Below are positions 18,995-28,762 of a stretch of DNA of 64,000 bases, piece by piece. Within the stretch, counting starts at the first letter, position 1; each line of letters begins with the position of its first letter. Source of the stretch: Lichenifustis flavocetrariae (GTDB lineage: Bacteria > Pseudomonadota > Alphaproteobacteria > Rhizobiales > Beijerinckiaceae). Both the position numbers and the translations under genes were made by a program. The notes below the pieces were generated by a model. That model was not told the origin of the DNA and ran no database searches. It saw only the letters and a list, made by a program, of their open reading frames with translations. Where the stretch lies: assembly GCF_026130545.1 (NCBI RefSeq), contig NZ_JAMOIM010000001.1, forward strand, positions 558,001 through 622,000. The letters are read 5' to 3'.

Positions 18995-20122
18995 TCAGTC
19001 TTCCGGCTGCCCGACCAGCGCGGCGTTGAGGCCGACTTCGGGAGTGTCGTTCGAGAAGATCGAGGCGAACCAGCCGGGGTTCGACACGAGCGACGGCTTG
19101 AAAGCGTTGCAGCCCGACTTCATCTCGGCCCAGGTTCCCTCCTGGCAGAGCTTGATGGTCTCGTTGGTGACGAGTGGCAGCGGCAGCGTCGTGTGCTGCG
19201 GGATTTCCTTGCCATCGAGCTTCTGCACCGCGAGCTTCAGGGCCAAGGCCCCCGAATAGGGTGGCGACGCGTAGGAGATGCGGGGCGCACTCATCGGCTT
19301 GTAGGTGCCGTTCGCACCCTCGACCTCGGTGTTGGCCGGCAGCATCTGGATGCGGCCGCCGTTCGAGCCTTCGCCCGCGCATGGCTTCAATTTGTCGGCC
19401 GTGGCACCGGCCTCGATTTGCATGCTGTTGGCCGTGTAGCAACCGACCTGCATCCAGAGCCCGTCGATCTCGTCCCACTTGCGCGTGGCCAGGATCTTCG
19501 AAAGCTCGGTGCGGGCGACCGCCTGGCTCCACAGGCCGACCGCCTCGTTGACGATCTTGATGTCCGGATACTTGGCGAAGACAGCCTTGGCGGCCTTGGT
19601 GCGCTCGGTATCGACCGAGGTGCCGGGCACGCCCGTGATGGCGACGATGTTGCCCTTGCCGTTCAGCTTCTTGGCCAGCCACTCGGCCGTGACGCGGCCG
19701 GCTTCCGCCTGGTCGATCGTCACATTGTGGGCGCAGGGTTCGGAAATTTCGGCGTCGTAGGCGACGACGACCACGCCCTTGCTGCAGGCGTTCTTGACCG
19801 CGGCGTTCAAGGCCGTGGGGGAAATCGGATAGACCACGATGGCCTTGGCGCCAGCCTGAACCATCGCGTTGATCTGCTGGATCTGCTTCTGGGCGTTGGG
19901 ACCGGACACCTGCACCTGCAGATCGACCTTGCCGGCCATGTCCTTGCTGGCCGCCATGGCCTTGACCATGTTGGCGGCCTCGCCCTGCCAGTCGTTGCCG
20001 ATATAGCTCATCGACAGATAGATCTTGTACTTATCGGCTGCTTGGGCCGGCGCCAGGCCGAGACCGACGGCCCCGATCAATCCTGCGCCGACGAACGCCG
20101 ACACCCATCCTGTCCTGGTCAT
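18995..20122 (-). CDS. Sugar ABC transporter periplasmic substrate-binding protein
   Basis: A 375-residue periplasmic binding protein of the ribose/galactose class (Peripla_BP_4). The N-terminus is a clear signal peptide: positive start MTRTGW, a hydrophobic core and a cleavage site after AQAAD near residue 28. Conserved pieces include the GNDWQGEAANM loop, IVVYPISPTALN and a hinge with VVVVAYDAEIS. It is the first gene of the operon of lactonases, BKACE and dehydrogenases and so is the best predictor of what the pathway feeds on: a small carbohydrate or sugar acid, not identifiable from sequence. Confidence 0.9.
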   Translation of the reverse strand: MTRTGWVSAFVGAGLIGAVGLGLAPAQAADKYKIYLSMSYIGNDWQGEAANMVKAMAASKDMAGKVDLQVQVSGPNAQKQIQQINAMVQAGAKAIVVYPISPTALNAAVKNACSKGVVVVAYDAEISEPCAHNVTIDQAEAGRVTAEWLAKKLNGKGNIVAITGVPGTSVDTERTKAAKAVFAKYPDIKIVNEAVGLWSQAVARTELSKILATRKWDEIDGLWMQVGCYTANSMQIEAGATADKLKPCAGEGSNGGRIQMLPANTEVEGANGTYKPMSAPRISYASPPYSGALALKLAVQKLDGKEIPQHTTLPLPLVTNETIKLCQEGTWAEMKSGCNAFKPSLVSNPGWFASIFSNDTPEVGLNAALVGQPED

Positions 20123-20172
20123 GCTTCCTCTCCCCTGTCGCGACATCGCCGCCCCGGGCTTTTGCCCGTGTT

Positions 20173-20193
20173 CTTTTGATCATAGATCAAAAG
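20173..20193. promoter_or_regulatory. Probable GntR operator in the divergent promoter
   Basis: A perfect inverted repeat, CTTTTGAT and ATCAAAAG separated by CATAG, lies between the binding-protein gene and the GntR gene. TTGATC-N3-GATCAA palindromes are typical of FCD-type GntR operators. It is 50 bases from the binding-protein start and 81 bases from the regulator start, so one site could control both directions. Confidence 0.65.
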
Positions 20194-20273
20194 TGGCGAC
20201 GACGACAAGTCAAATCACTTTGGCGCGCCATGCCGATGGCTTAGAGTTTGTGGCGACAGTCGCGTCAGGAACG

Positions 20274-20963
20274 ATGATGAGCATAGCGAAAGGCCAGGAG
20301 CGTGGGCCATTGGCGGTCCAGCAGATCCGCCGTGGGACCATGCAGGAGGACGTCTACCGTCAAGCCAAGCAATTGATCCTCAACGGCGAACTCGCACCTG
20401 GGCAGTCCATCACCATCCAGTGGCTCGCGGATGCGTTCGGGGTCAGTGCCATGCCGGTGCGCGAGGCCATCCTGCGTCTCACGGCCGAGAAGGCACTCAC
20501 CGTCGTGGCCGGCCGCAGCCTCGGCATACCGCCTTTATCGCGGGACCGTCTCGCCGACCTCACGCGGACACGGCTCGAAATCGAGGCCCTGGCCGTGACC
20601 TGGGCCGTTCCGAACATCACGCGGCCGATCGTCGGCCACCTGGCACGCTGGATCGAGGAGATGGACAACATCAAGCCGGATCGCGAGGCCCGGAAGGTCT
20701 ATCTGCGCTCGAACCGGGAGTTCCACTTCACGATCTATCAGGCAAGCGGGTCGGAGGCCCTGCTGGGGATCATCGAAAGCCTGTGGCTGCAGGTCAGCCC
20801 CTATTTCAACCTCTTGCACGATCGTGGAAACTTCGTCGTCTCGAACCATCACCACCGGCGGCTCGCCGATGCGCTCGCGGCAGGCGATGCGGAGGCGGCC
20901 CGATCTTCCGTCCAGGCCGATATCCGGGAAGCGGCCTCGATCCTCGACTCGGTGATCACCTAA
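20274..20963 (+). CDS. GntR family regulator, FCD subgroup
   Basis: A 229-residue repressor-type regulator: an N-terminal winged helix (residues about 25-90, recognition helix in FGVSAMPVREAILRL) followed by an all-helical FCD ligand domain with metal-binding His residues in REFHFTIYQ and NHHHRRLADAL. It is transcribed away from the ABC/BKACE operon and very likely controls it, with a pathway intermediate as inducer. Start ATG 20274 follows AGGA by four bases; the next codon is also ATG. Confidence 0.88.
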   Translation: MMSIAKGQERGPLAVQQIRRGTMQEDVYRQAKQLILNGELAPGQSITIQWLADAFGVSAMPVREAILRLTAEKALTVVAGRSLGIPPLSRDRLADLTRTRLEIEALAVTWAVPNITRPIVGHLARWIEEMDNIKPDREARKVYLRSNREFHFTIYQASGSEALLGIIESLWLQVSPYFNLLHDRGNFVVSNHHHRRLADALAAGDAEAARSSVQADIREAASILDSVIT

Positions 20964-21008
20964 AGGTTTCGACGCCATCGAGAACCCGAGCGCTCCACGG
21001 CCCCTGCG

Positions 21009-21467
21009 TCAATCCTTCCATGTCGCCGCGAGAGCCGGAAACGCGGTGAAGTCCGGTGGCGTTGAAGCCGATGGGGGCGGATCGCAGATGCCTTCCGTGA
21101 TGTACCGCAGCGCCGACATGATGCCATTGCGGGAGAACGGCTTGGCGATCACCCCATGGGCCCCAGGATGGTCGACACGGAGTTTCCTCGGGTTCGCGGT
21201 CACGAAGACGATGATGGCATCGCCCCAGTTCTGCTTGATATGGGCGCAGACATCGAGGCCACTGGAACCCTCGGCCAGATGAAGGTCGACGAAGGCCACG
21301 TCGGGCGCAATGCCGACGTCGAGGCCCTGAACCTCACGCAGGCAGCCGGCCTCCGCCACAACGTGGTGGCCGGCGTCCTCGATCATCATGCCGAGATCCA
21401 TGGCGAGCAGCGCTTCGTCCTCGACGACAAGAAACCGCAGGGGAGTGTGGCGCCTTCCCATCGTCAT
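21009..21467 (-). CDS. Single-domain response regulator
   Basis: A 152-residue receiver domain without output domain. The acidic pocket is VVEDEALL, the phospho-acceptor is Asp61 in FVDLHLAEG, Thr in FVTANP and Lys109 in VIAKPFS. It overlaps the end of the LOV kinase gene by ATGA, so the kinase is its probable partner. Such CheY-like partners of HWE/HisKA_2 kinases act in general stress signalling (with PhyR systems) or by competing for phosphate. Confidence 0.88.
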   Translation of the reverse strand: MTMGRRHTPLRFLVVEDEALLAMDLGMMIEDAGHHVVAEAGCLREVQGLDVGIAPDVAFVDLHLAEGSSGLDVCAHIKQNWGDAIIVFVTANPRKLRVDHPGAHGVIAKPFSRNGIMSALRYITEGICDPPPSASTPPDFTAFPALAATWKD

Positions 21468-22564
21468 CCTCCTGCCGGAAGGTCGATGGTGACAGTCGTC
21501 CCCGAGGTGGCTCCATGCCAGCTTGTCGTTCCGCCGACCTGACGGGACAGCCGGGCGACGAGGGTTCGACCCAGGCCGTCCACCAAGGTGTCGGCCTTCG
21601 GCATTCCTAAGCCATCGTCCGAGATGCGCAGGATCGCGCGGCCATCGATCGCGCGTGCGAAGACATGGAGCGTCCCGGACCTGCCGTTCGCGAAAGCGTG
21701 CTTGACGGCATTCGTGACGAGCTCATTGATGATCAGACCCAATGCCGACGCCTTGCTGGAGGGAATCTCCAATTCTTCAACGTCGGCGTCCACCTTTATG
21801 TCCGTTCGACCGCTCGCTCCGATGACATCGGCGACGAGGTTGGCCGTGAAGGCCCCGACGTCGAAACGCGTGATGTCGTCGGACTGGTACAGGCGTCGAT
21901 GCACGGTCGCGAGGGCGTCGACGCGCTCAAGCATCGCGTCCAACTTCGAGCTGATCGCCGGGTCTCCGATCTGGCGTGATTGCAGCCGCAGCAGAGACCC
22001 GATCATCGTCAGGTTGTTCTTGACCCGGTGGTCGACTTCATGAAGCAGCAGCGTCTTGGCCTGCAGCGCCTCCTTCAAGGCCAAGGTTCTCTTTTGGACC
22101 TCGACCTCGACGATCTCCTTCTGCTCGGTGATCTGCCGTTGCGCCTCGATCCGGTCCGTGACGTCGAGTTGCGACGCAAAGAAGAACTGGACGTCTCCAT
22201 CGACCCCTCGCGTTGGGCTGAGATAGAGGGCGTTCCAGAACTTCGATCCGTCCTTTCGATAGTTCAGGATGTCGATCTGTACGGCGTTCTCGCCCGCGAT
22301 GGCCTCTCGAAGTGTCGCGACTGCTCCCTCATCCGTCTCAGGACCTTGCAGGAAGCGGCAGTTGCGCCCGATGATCTCTTCCCGCCCGTAGCCGGTCAGA
22401 TTCTGGAACGCCTCGTTGGCGAACACGATAGGATTGTCGGGGAGGCGCGGGTCCGTGATCACCATGGGCATGCGTGTCGCCCTGATCGCCGCAGCGAAAG
22501 GGTCGCCTCGACCGCTCTCATGTTCGATGTCGCCGGTCAGGTGCCAGTCGTCGCGCTGCTTCAT
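21464..22564 (-). CDS. LOV-domain blue-light histidine kinase, HisKA_2 type
   Basis: A 366-residue soluble kinase. The N-terminal LOV domain (residues about 20-130) has the flavin-adduct cysteine in GRNCRFLQGPETD (Cys69), FANEAFQNLTGY and the FFASQLDVTD strand. After a coiled linker comes a HisKA_2 dimerisation helix with the phospho-His in LHEVDHRVKNNL (His179) and an HATPase domain with NELVTNAVKHAF and DDGLGMP. The predicted role is blue-light-controlled phosphorylation of the adjacent receiver. I chose ATG 22562-22564, preceded by AAGGA at eight bases, over upstream in-frame ATGs. Confidence 0.92.
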   Translation of the reverse strand: MKQRDDWHLTGDIEHESGRGDPFAAAIRATRMPMVITDPRLPDNPIVFANEAFQNLTGYGREEIIGRNCRFLQGPETDEGAVATLREAIAGENAVQIDILNYRKDGSKFWNALYLSPTRGVDGDVQFFFASQLDVTDRIEAQRQITEQKEIVEVEVQKRTLALKEALQAKTLLLHEVDHRVKNNLTMIGSLLRLQSRQIGDPAISSKLDAMLERVDALATVHRRLYQSDDITRFDVGAFTANLVADVIGASGRTDIKVDADVEELEIPSSKASALGLIINELVTNAVKHAFANGRSGTLHVFARAIDGRAILRISDDGLGMPKADTLVDGLGRTLVARLSRQVGGTTSWHGATSGTTVTIDLPAGG

Positions 22565-23077
22565 GCTCGATCCTTCGGGGAGGCGAGCCATAGCGACCGC
22601 TCTTTCGGATTGTCGAAGAACGGGCTCGAGGGAGAAGCGTTCCCAAGATGTTGAAAGGAAGCTTCCGCGGGCACCGCAGAGCTCTCCTGTCACCCTCGTT
22701 CAGGAGCACTCGCCCAACGAGGCCGCTCTGGCTCGAAGATTGGTCGTGTGCGAGAGCGGAAGTTCCGATTGGTCCTGGACGCGCCTGAGCACGCCGGATC
22801 CGAAACGGACCTCTGTGGCCGGTCATGGTGGTCAACGCTCGTCGACCTTATTGGAACCCACGAACGGTCGCAGCTGGAACACTGCCAATCGGATTCGCTC
22901 ACCGGGTCAGATAAACACCGTTGGCCAGGTTGCTTTCCCTGCAGAGGTTTGAGCGGACCGTCAATGCGCCTGCATTCGTGCTGAGCATGCTGCTTGCGCC
23001 GACCCATTTGACGTGTCGTGCGTTCTTGCCAGCGGCGTCTCGCCAGAACGCGATGCCCCATCGTCAGCAGGTCACGC
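22565..23077. other. Intergenic between two divergent LOV kinases, no gene seen
   Basis: This 513-base stretch separates the divergently transcribed LOV kinases and must hold both promoters. It is less GC-rich in places and contains several inframe stops on all frames. I see no convincing palindrome or small gene. Confidence 0.5.
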
Positions 23078-26000
23078 ATGAGTTTGGACGGAAGCAAAGA
23101 TGACCGGGAGCAAGAAGCCGATTACAGGGCCGAAATCGCCCGCCTGAAGGCCGAGCTTCTCGCGCGGTCATCAAGCACCGCGGCCCACGTCAGCGCGGAA
23201 ATCGCGGGAAAAGATGGCGGTGACGATCCGTTCTTTGCCGCCGTTCGAGCCACGCGCATGCCGATGGTCGTCTCCAACCCTCGGCTTCCCGATAACCCCA
23301 TTGTCTTCGTCAACGACTCGTTCTGCCGATTGACCGGCTATCCTCGGGAAGAGATCGTCGGGCGGAACTGCCGCTTTCTGCAATGCGCCGAGACCGATCC
23401 TGCGGCGGTTGCACGCATCCGCGCTGCCGTCGCGGCTCCCGAGGCCATCGAGATCGACATCGAGAACGCCCGCAAGGATGGGACGCACTTTTGGAACCGC
23501 CTGCTGATGGCGCCGGTCCACGATGCCGAGGGAAATCTGGCCTATTTCTTCGCCAGCCAGGTCGATGTCTCTTTGGAACGTGGCCGTCTGGCGGGACTCG
23601 AAACCCACAACGCCGCCCTGATGGCGGAGGTCGCCGGGCGCCAGCGCGCCCAGCGGGAAAGCGACGATCGGCTTCGCTTTGCGACCGAGGCGGGTCGACT
23701 GGGCGTTTGGGACCTGGATCTCCGCACGATGGAGATGGAGGCTTCGCCCCGCTGCAACGAGAACTTCGGCCGGCCCCAATCCGCCCCTTTCACCTACGCC
23801 GACTTGCAGGCCGCCGTGCACCCCGAGGATCGGGAACGCCGGCAGAAGGCCGTCGAGCGTTCCGTTGCGACGGGCGCCGACTACGACATCGAGTACAGGG
23901 TCATCCGGCTCGACGGCAGCACGGGCTGGGTCCAGATCCGCGCCAAAGCCATCATGGAAGCGGATGGAAGAGCACGTCGCCTCGTAGGCGTCTCCCTCGA
24001 CATCACCGACCGCATGGTCTCCGACACCCGCCGGCGTGCGCTGGTCGAACTTGGCGATGTCATCCGCGACAAAACGGATCCCGACGAGATCGCCTTCGAG
24101 GCGGCCAGGATTCTGGGCGAGGCGTTGGGAGTCAGTCGCGCCGGCTACGGCACCGTCGACATCGAGGCGGAGACGATCAGGATCGAGCGGGACTGGAACG
24201 CGCCGGGGATCAAGAGCCTCGCCGGCCTGCTGCACTTCCGTGACTACGGCTCCTACATCGAAGATCTGAAGCGCAGGGAAACCGTCGTTTTCGCCGACGC
24301 GGAGACCGACCCCCGGACGAGAGACACGGCCGATGCCCTCAAGGCCATCAGCGCTCAATCCGTCGTCAACATGCCGATCACAGAGAAAGGTGGCCTCGTC
24401 GCGTTGTTGTATCTCAACCATGCGCAGGCGCGGCATTGGTCGGACGAGGAACTGGCCTTCGTGAGGGAGGTTGCCGAGCGCACTCGTGTCGCGGTCGAGC
24501 GTCGCCGCGTCGAGCAGGATCTTCGGGAACTGGCCGCCTCCTTGGAGCGACGCGTCGAGGAGCGGACGAGGGAGCGGGATCGTGCGTGGAAGAACTCGCG
24601 CGATCTTCAAGCCGTGGTCGGCCGCGACGGTATCTTTCTTGCCGTGAACGAGGCCTGGACCACGGTCCTTGGGTGGCGGCCGGATCAGGTCGTCGGCCGG
24701 CACCACCTGGAGTTCAATCACGACGAGCACCATTCCGACAGCGAAGCGGCCCTGAACGCTGCCTTCGACACCGGGCTGCCGGCCTACGAGACCCGGTGCC
24801 GTCATGCAGATGGAAGCTTCAGGTGGATTTCCTGGGTCGCGGCCTCCGAGGACGGACTGGTCTACGCCAATGGGCGGGACGTCACCGCGGAAAAGGAGCA
24901 GGCTGAAGCCCTGCACCGCACGGAAGAGCAACTTCGCCAGGCGCAAAAGATGGAGGCCGTGGGTCAGCTCACGGGCGGCCTCGCCCACGACTTCAATAAC
25001 TTGCTGACTGGCGTCCTGGGCTCGCTCGAGTTGATGCAGACGCGGTTGAGACAGGGCCGGCTCGGAGAACTTGAGAAATACGCCACGACGGCCCAGGGTG
25101 CGGCCAAGCGGGCCGCCGCCCTGACCCATCGCCTCCTCGCCTTCTCGCGTCGGCAGACACTCGCGCCCAAGCCGACCGACGTGAACCGACTCGTCGCCGA
25201 GATGGCGGAGCTGATTCGCCGGACTGTCGGCCCCACGATCAAGCTTGAGGTCGTCGGGGCCGGCGGCCTTTGGAAGACCTTGGTGGATCCGCCGCAGCTC
25301 GAAAATGCGCTGCTGAACCTAGCGATCAATGCGCGGGATGCCATGCCGCAAGGCGGTCAGTTGACGATCGAGACCGGCAATCGATGGCTCGACGAACGCG
25401 GGGCTCGCGAACGGGAGTTGAAGCCGGGCCAGTACGTCTCCCTGTGCGTCAGCGATACGGGAACAGGCATGCCGGCCGATGTCGTCGCGCGGGCCTTCGA
25501 CCCGTTTTTCACGACCAAGCCGATCGGCATGGGGACCGGGCTGGGCCTGAGCATGATCTACGGTTTCACCAAACAGACCGGGGGCACGGTCCGGATCTAC
25601 TCGGAGGTGGGCCACGGCACCATGGTTTGCCTGTACCTTCCCCGCCACTATGGCAACGAAGCGGCCGACGAGATCCTGCTTGATCGCGGCGATGCCTTGC
25701 CGTTCGCAAAGGGCGGGACGGTGCTTGTCGTCGACGATGAACCAAGCGTCCGCATGCTGGTCGCCGATGTGCTCGGGGAAGCGGGCTGCAACGCCATCGA
25801 GGCCGAGGACGGCGTCGCCGCGCTGAAGATCCTCGAATCGGCTGTGCAGATCGACCTGATGGTCACCGACGTCGGCCTCCCGAACGGCATGAACGGACGC
25901 CAGGTCGCCGACGCGGCGCGTGCCCTGCGACCGGGACTGAAGATCCTTTTCATTACGGGCTACGCCGAGAATGCCGTCCTGGGGCATGGCCACCTTGATG

Positions 26001-26080
26001 CGGGCATGGAGGTCATCACAAAGCCGTTCGCCATGGAGGTGCTGGGCAAACGGATCGGAGACCTGCTGGCAAATCGCTGA
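23078..26080 (+). CDS. LOV-PAS-GAF-PAS hybrid histidine kinase
   Basis: A 1000-residue soluble hybrid kinase. In order: short coiled coil; LOV domain (about 45-165) with Cys in GRNCRFLQCAETD; PAS_3-like domain (about 200-320, HPEDRERRQKAVERS); GAF domain (about 340-480); second PAS (about 510-620); HisKA with His near 637 in GGLAHDFNNLLTG; HATPase (NLAINARDAMPQGG, DTGTGMP, GTGLGLSMIYG); C-terminal receiver (VVDDEPSVRM, Asp in VTDVGLPNGMNG near 930, Lys in ITKPFAM). The LOV domain is closely similar to that of the divergent kinase, so the pair may read the same light signal. Start ATG 23078 was preferred to a codon 20 residues upstream. Confidence 0.9.
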   Translation: MSLDGSKDDREQEADYRAEIARLKAELLARSSSTAAHVSAEIAGKDGGDDPFFAAVRATRMPMVVSNPRLPDNPIVFVNDSFCRLTGYPREEIVGRNCRFLQCAETDPAAVARIRAAVAAPEAIEIDIENARKDGTHFWNRLLMAPVHDAEGNLAYFFASQVDVSLERGRLAGLETHNAALMAEVAGRQRAQRESDDRLRFATEAGRLGVWDLDLRTMEMEASPRCNENFGRPQSAPFTYADLQAAVHPEDRERRQKAVERSVATGADYDIEYRVIRLDGSTGWVQIRAKAIMEADGRARRLVGVSLDITDRMVSDTRRRALVELGDVIRDKTDPDEIAFEAARILGEALGVSRAGYGTVDIEAETIRIERDWNAPGIKSLAGLLHFRDYGSYIEDLKRRETVVFADAETDPRTRDTADALKAISAQSVVNMPITEKGGLVALLYLNHAQARHWSDEELAFVREVAERTRVAVERRRVEQDLRELAASLERRVEERTRERDRAWKNSRDLQAVVGRDGIFLAVNEAWTTVLGWRPDQVVGRHHLEFNHDEHHSDSEAALNAAFDTGLPAYETRCRHADGSFRWISWVAASEDGLVYANGRDVTAEKEQAEALHRTEEQLRQAQKMEAVGQLTGGLAHDFNNLLTGVLGSLELMQTRLRQGRLGELEKYATTAQGAAKRAAALTHRLLAFSRRQTLAPKPTDVNRLVAEMAELIRRTVGPTIKLEVVGAGGLWKTLVDPPQLENALLNLAINARDAMPQGGQLTIETGNRWLDERGARERELKPGQYVSLCVSDTGTGMPADVVARAFDPFFTTKPIGMGTGLGLSMIYGFTKQTGGTVRIYSEVGHGTMVCLYLPRHYGNEAADEILLDRGDALPFAKGGTVLVVDDEPSVRMLVADVLGEAGCNAIEAEDGVAALKILESAVQIDLMVTDVGLPNGMNGRQVADAARALRPGLKILFITGYAENAVLGHGHLDAGMEVITKPFAMEVLGKRIGDLLANR

Positions 26081-26519
26081 ATGGTCATAGATCATCCGTG
26101 AAAGCGGTCCTTCAGATCTTCGGTCAAGGAAATCTGCTGGACGCGATCGGCGTGCCGTTCTCAGTTTGCCGATGGCCATCAGGGCGTCAGTGCCGCCGAC
26201 TTGGCCATCGCTTGATGTTGCAGACGTTCGATGTCGGAAAGCGCTGAATGCTGCTTCTCGATCGACGATCCATTGACGCGAGCAGATCGACGGCTTTCGG
26301 CACCCCGCCAATCGTCGGTGCCTCCGTCCTACAAGGTCAGAGGTCCAGACGAATAGATTGGAGCCTTTTACCGATGTGGGAAGGCGTCTGCGCCATGCTG
26401 AGCCCGCTTTCCGCAGGAGATGGCCTCATTCTGGGGACGAAGTGATTGTTGGCCGAAAGCTGAAAGTCTGCTTCGGGGGAGTTTTTGCTACCAACGAGAC
26501 GAACCGGATGCTGGTTTAC
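26081..26519. other. Intergenic, no gene seen
   Basis: The 439 bases after the hybrid kinase show no recognisable gene on either strand. Third-position GC bias is lost, which suggests old non-coding or decayed sequence. Confidence 0.45.
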
Positions 26520-26860
26520 TCAGATGGGCGCGGGCATCTCGTTCATTATGCGGGCGACCGCTTCCTTTGTTTCGAACTGCGGCATGTGGCCGATCCCGGC
26601 GAAGCGGTGCAGGGCGACGTGCGACGGCAGGGTGTCGGCGTAGCGGGCCGGCAGGATCTTGTCGGCGGTGCCGACGATCACCCGGACCAGCATGGCGAGC
26701 CAGCGAGATCGGCCCGGATCGAAAAGGTCTGGGTCGCGTCGGCGAAGACGGTCTCCGCCACCGCGCGTTGCGTTTCGACCAGGGCCGTTCCCTCGCGCGC
26801 TTTAAGCGTCGCGCGCACGAAGGCCGGGCTGATGGTGTCGGATGCCGGACCATCTGATCG
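26520..26860 (-). pseudogene. Broken alpha/beta hydrolase C-terminus
   Basis: Two frames on the minus strand together give the C-terminal part of an alpha/beta hydrolase like the hydrolase module of acetoin dehydrogenase E2 proteins: FADATQTFSIRADLAG in one frame, then, after a shift near 26695, RVIVGTADKILPARYA and HRFAGIGHMPQFE (catalytic His) to the stop at 26520-26522. The nucleophile region is absent. The gene is truncated and frameshifted and should be inactive. From 26861 to 27068 I see no further certain gene. Confidence 0.6.
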
Positions 26861-27068
26861 CCCGGTACCTGGCGACGGACGTCTCGTGCCGCGCTCGATA
26901 GCGGATGACCCGACCCGGTCAGCGGAAGCGCTGACGGTCTATGCAGCGCACCTGTGCGACCGCCCGCTTGGCAGGGCCGGCACCTGGCTGCTTGACGATC
27001 TCCGAAAGCGTTTCGAGGCCGTGTGAGCCGGTCTTCAGCGGGATGAAGATAAGGCGCGGGTCCGATCG

Positions 27069-27657
27069 CTAGATCCAGATGAGCACGATCGACAGCGCGA
27101 GAAAGGCCCCCAAGATCATGTTGAGCGCGCGCCATTGCGTGTCGCTCCGCAAGGCGCGGGCGAGAAGAAGGCCGGTAGTGCACCACAGCGACAGTGAAAG
27201 AAGGGCGCAGACACCGAACACGGCGCCGAGCAGTCCGCCGAGTTGCCAGGGGCCATCGGCAAGAGCCGCGAAGGAGGCGGCCGCCCCCACCGTCATCCCC
27301 CCCATCCCTTTGGGTTATGCCAGAGCATCCACAGGCCCGTGATGAAGCCGGTCGGCTCCGCCGCGCCGGCAAGACGCGGTGTGCCCCGTCGCGCCGTCTG
27401 CACGGCAAGCCACAGGAGATAGGCTGATCCCGCAGCTTTCATCGCGAGGGCGAGCATCGGCGCCGCTAGGAGTACGCTGCCGAGGCCGAGAGCCGCGCCA
27501 GCCGCCATGGTGGCAAGGCCAAACGCGATCCCTCCGATCAGGGGAGGGACCGCCTGAACCCGAAGTTCGCTCCCGAGATCGTGGCGAGCGTCGTCGCGCC
27601 GCCTGGGCTGATTGTGGCGACAAGAACGAACAGAAGGAGGGGGGCGAGTGCGTGCAT
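27069..27657 (-). pseudogene. LysE-family amino-acid exporter, frameshifted
   Basis: The minus strand encodes a whole LysE-type exporter (about 195 residues, with the family start LFVLVATISPGGATTLATIS) but split over three frames. One break lies near 27550, where GFRRSLP runs into a stop while LIGGIAFGLATM follows in another frame; the second lies in a run of seven G residues at 27297-27303, separating WHNPKGW from MTVGAAASFAAL. It faces a LysR gene, the usual ArgP/LysE-like pair. Whether both breaks are real or one is a sequencing error in the G run must be judged from reads. Confidence 0.75.
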
Positions 27658-27755
27658 GGAAGGTAGAACAGCGTGAGTGACGTTTGCCTAGCTTCCGCTC
27701 CGGCTTTACGGAAACCAATTTTGCTAATGCCAGATATTAGCCGCACTGATCGGTG

Positions 27756-28622
27756 ATGCCTCGCAACCTCGACGTCGCCCCGTTCCGGACCTTTCTTGCC
27801 GTTGCCGATCTGCGAAGCATGACGAGTGCCAGTCGCAGGCTACACCTGACCCAGGGCGCGATCAGCCAACAGATCGCGCGGCTCGAATTGCTCGCCGGTG
27901 GTGCCTTGCTGTTGCGCGAGGCTCGCGGGCTGCGTCTGACCGCGCTTGGAGAGCGCCTTCTGGGCCGGGCCCGTGCCTTTGTGGCGCTCAACGACGAAGT
28001 CTGGTCCGAACTGGAACGCTCCGATCTGCGCGGTCGCGTGCGACTCGGCGTGCCCTACGACCTCGTCGGCACCACGCTTGCGCCGGCCCTGCAAGGGTTC
28101 AGCGAAGCCGCCCCCCAGGTCAAACTGTCCCTCGTCGGTCTGCCGTCGCCAGACCTGATAGACGCCGTGCGGACCGGCCGGCTCGACCTCGCCGTAGCCG
28201 AAGAACCGGCCGGCTTCGAAACGGGCGAGGTGCTTGCCGTCGAGCGGCTGCTGTGGGTGGGCGCGAAAGGCGGTCGCGCGCACAGGCGCGACCCGCTTCC
28301 GCTTTCGCTTGTGGCCGAAACCTGCGTCTTCCGTTCTGTCGTCGCCGCGGCACTCGCGAAGCACGGCCGTGAAACCCGGGCCGTGTTCGAGAATGGCGGC
28401 CTCGATGCCACGCGCGCGACGGTTCGCATGGACCTGGCCGTCTCGGCTTGGCTGACCTCGACAGTGCCCCCGGAGCTCGACATCCTGTACGAGGCTGGAC
28501 TGCCGGAACTGCCGAGCTTCGCCATCACGGTTCATGGAGCGGCCCAGGCTCAATCAGCGGCCGTGCGCGAACTGCTCAGCCATCTGCGGAATGCTGCGGC
28601 GCGACCGCGAGCTGGTTCGTGA
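27756..28622 (+). CDS. LysR family transcriptional regulator
   Basis: A 288-residue LysR regulator: N-terminal winged helix (FRTFLAVADLRSMTSASRRL, recognition part LTQGAISQQIARLE) and a substrate-binding domain (RVRLGVPYDLVGTTLAP onward). GTG 27753 directly before the ATG is an alternative start. It is divergent from the broken LysE exporter across about 100 bases containing an AT-rich patch (GCTAATGCCAGATATTAGC), and probably regulated it. With the exporter dead the regulator may be an orphan. Confidence 0.85.
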   Translation: MPRNLDVAPFRTFLAVADLRSMTSASRRLHLTQGAISQQIARLELLAGGALLLREARGLRLTALGERLLGRARAFVALNDEVWSELERSDLRGRVRLGVPYDLVGTTLAPALQGFSEAAPQVKLSLVGLPSPDLIDAVRTGRLDLAVAEEPAGFETGEVLAVERLLWVGAKGGRAHRRDPLPLSLVAETCVFRSVVAAALAKHGRETRAVFENGGLDATRATVRMDLAVSAWLTSTVPPELDILYEAGLPELPSFAITVHGAAQAQSAAVRELLSHLRNAAARPRAGS

Positions 28623-28762
28623 AGGTGCCGTGCATCACGGCGCGGCATCAACGCTCGACGGCACGCGACTACGCGGGAGGGAGGACCCTGGAATCTTCAA
28701 AACGGCGTTGTCGCTGGCCAACCTGTGGGACAAGCTTCTGCGTTCGTCGAAAGAGCAATGAG

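Noticed and set aside
23171-25129. A 652-codon open frame antisense to the LOV hybrid kinase
   Set aside because: It follows the high third-position GC of the kinase gene and shows no family motif; the kinase frame explains every conserved feature.
26860-27026. Plus-strand frame ending LLDDLRKRFEAV
   Set aside because: The end looks protein-like but I recognise no family and no start; left as unassigned.
26488-27408. A 306-codon minus-strand frame covering the decayed region
   Set aside because: Arginine-rich composition; the hydrolase and LysE remnants lie in other frames of the same strand.
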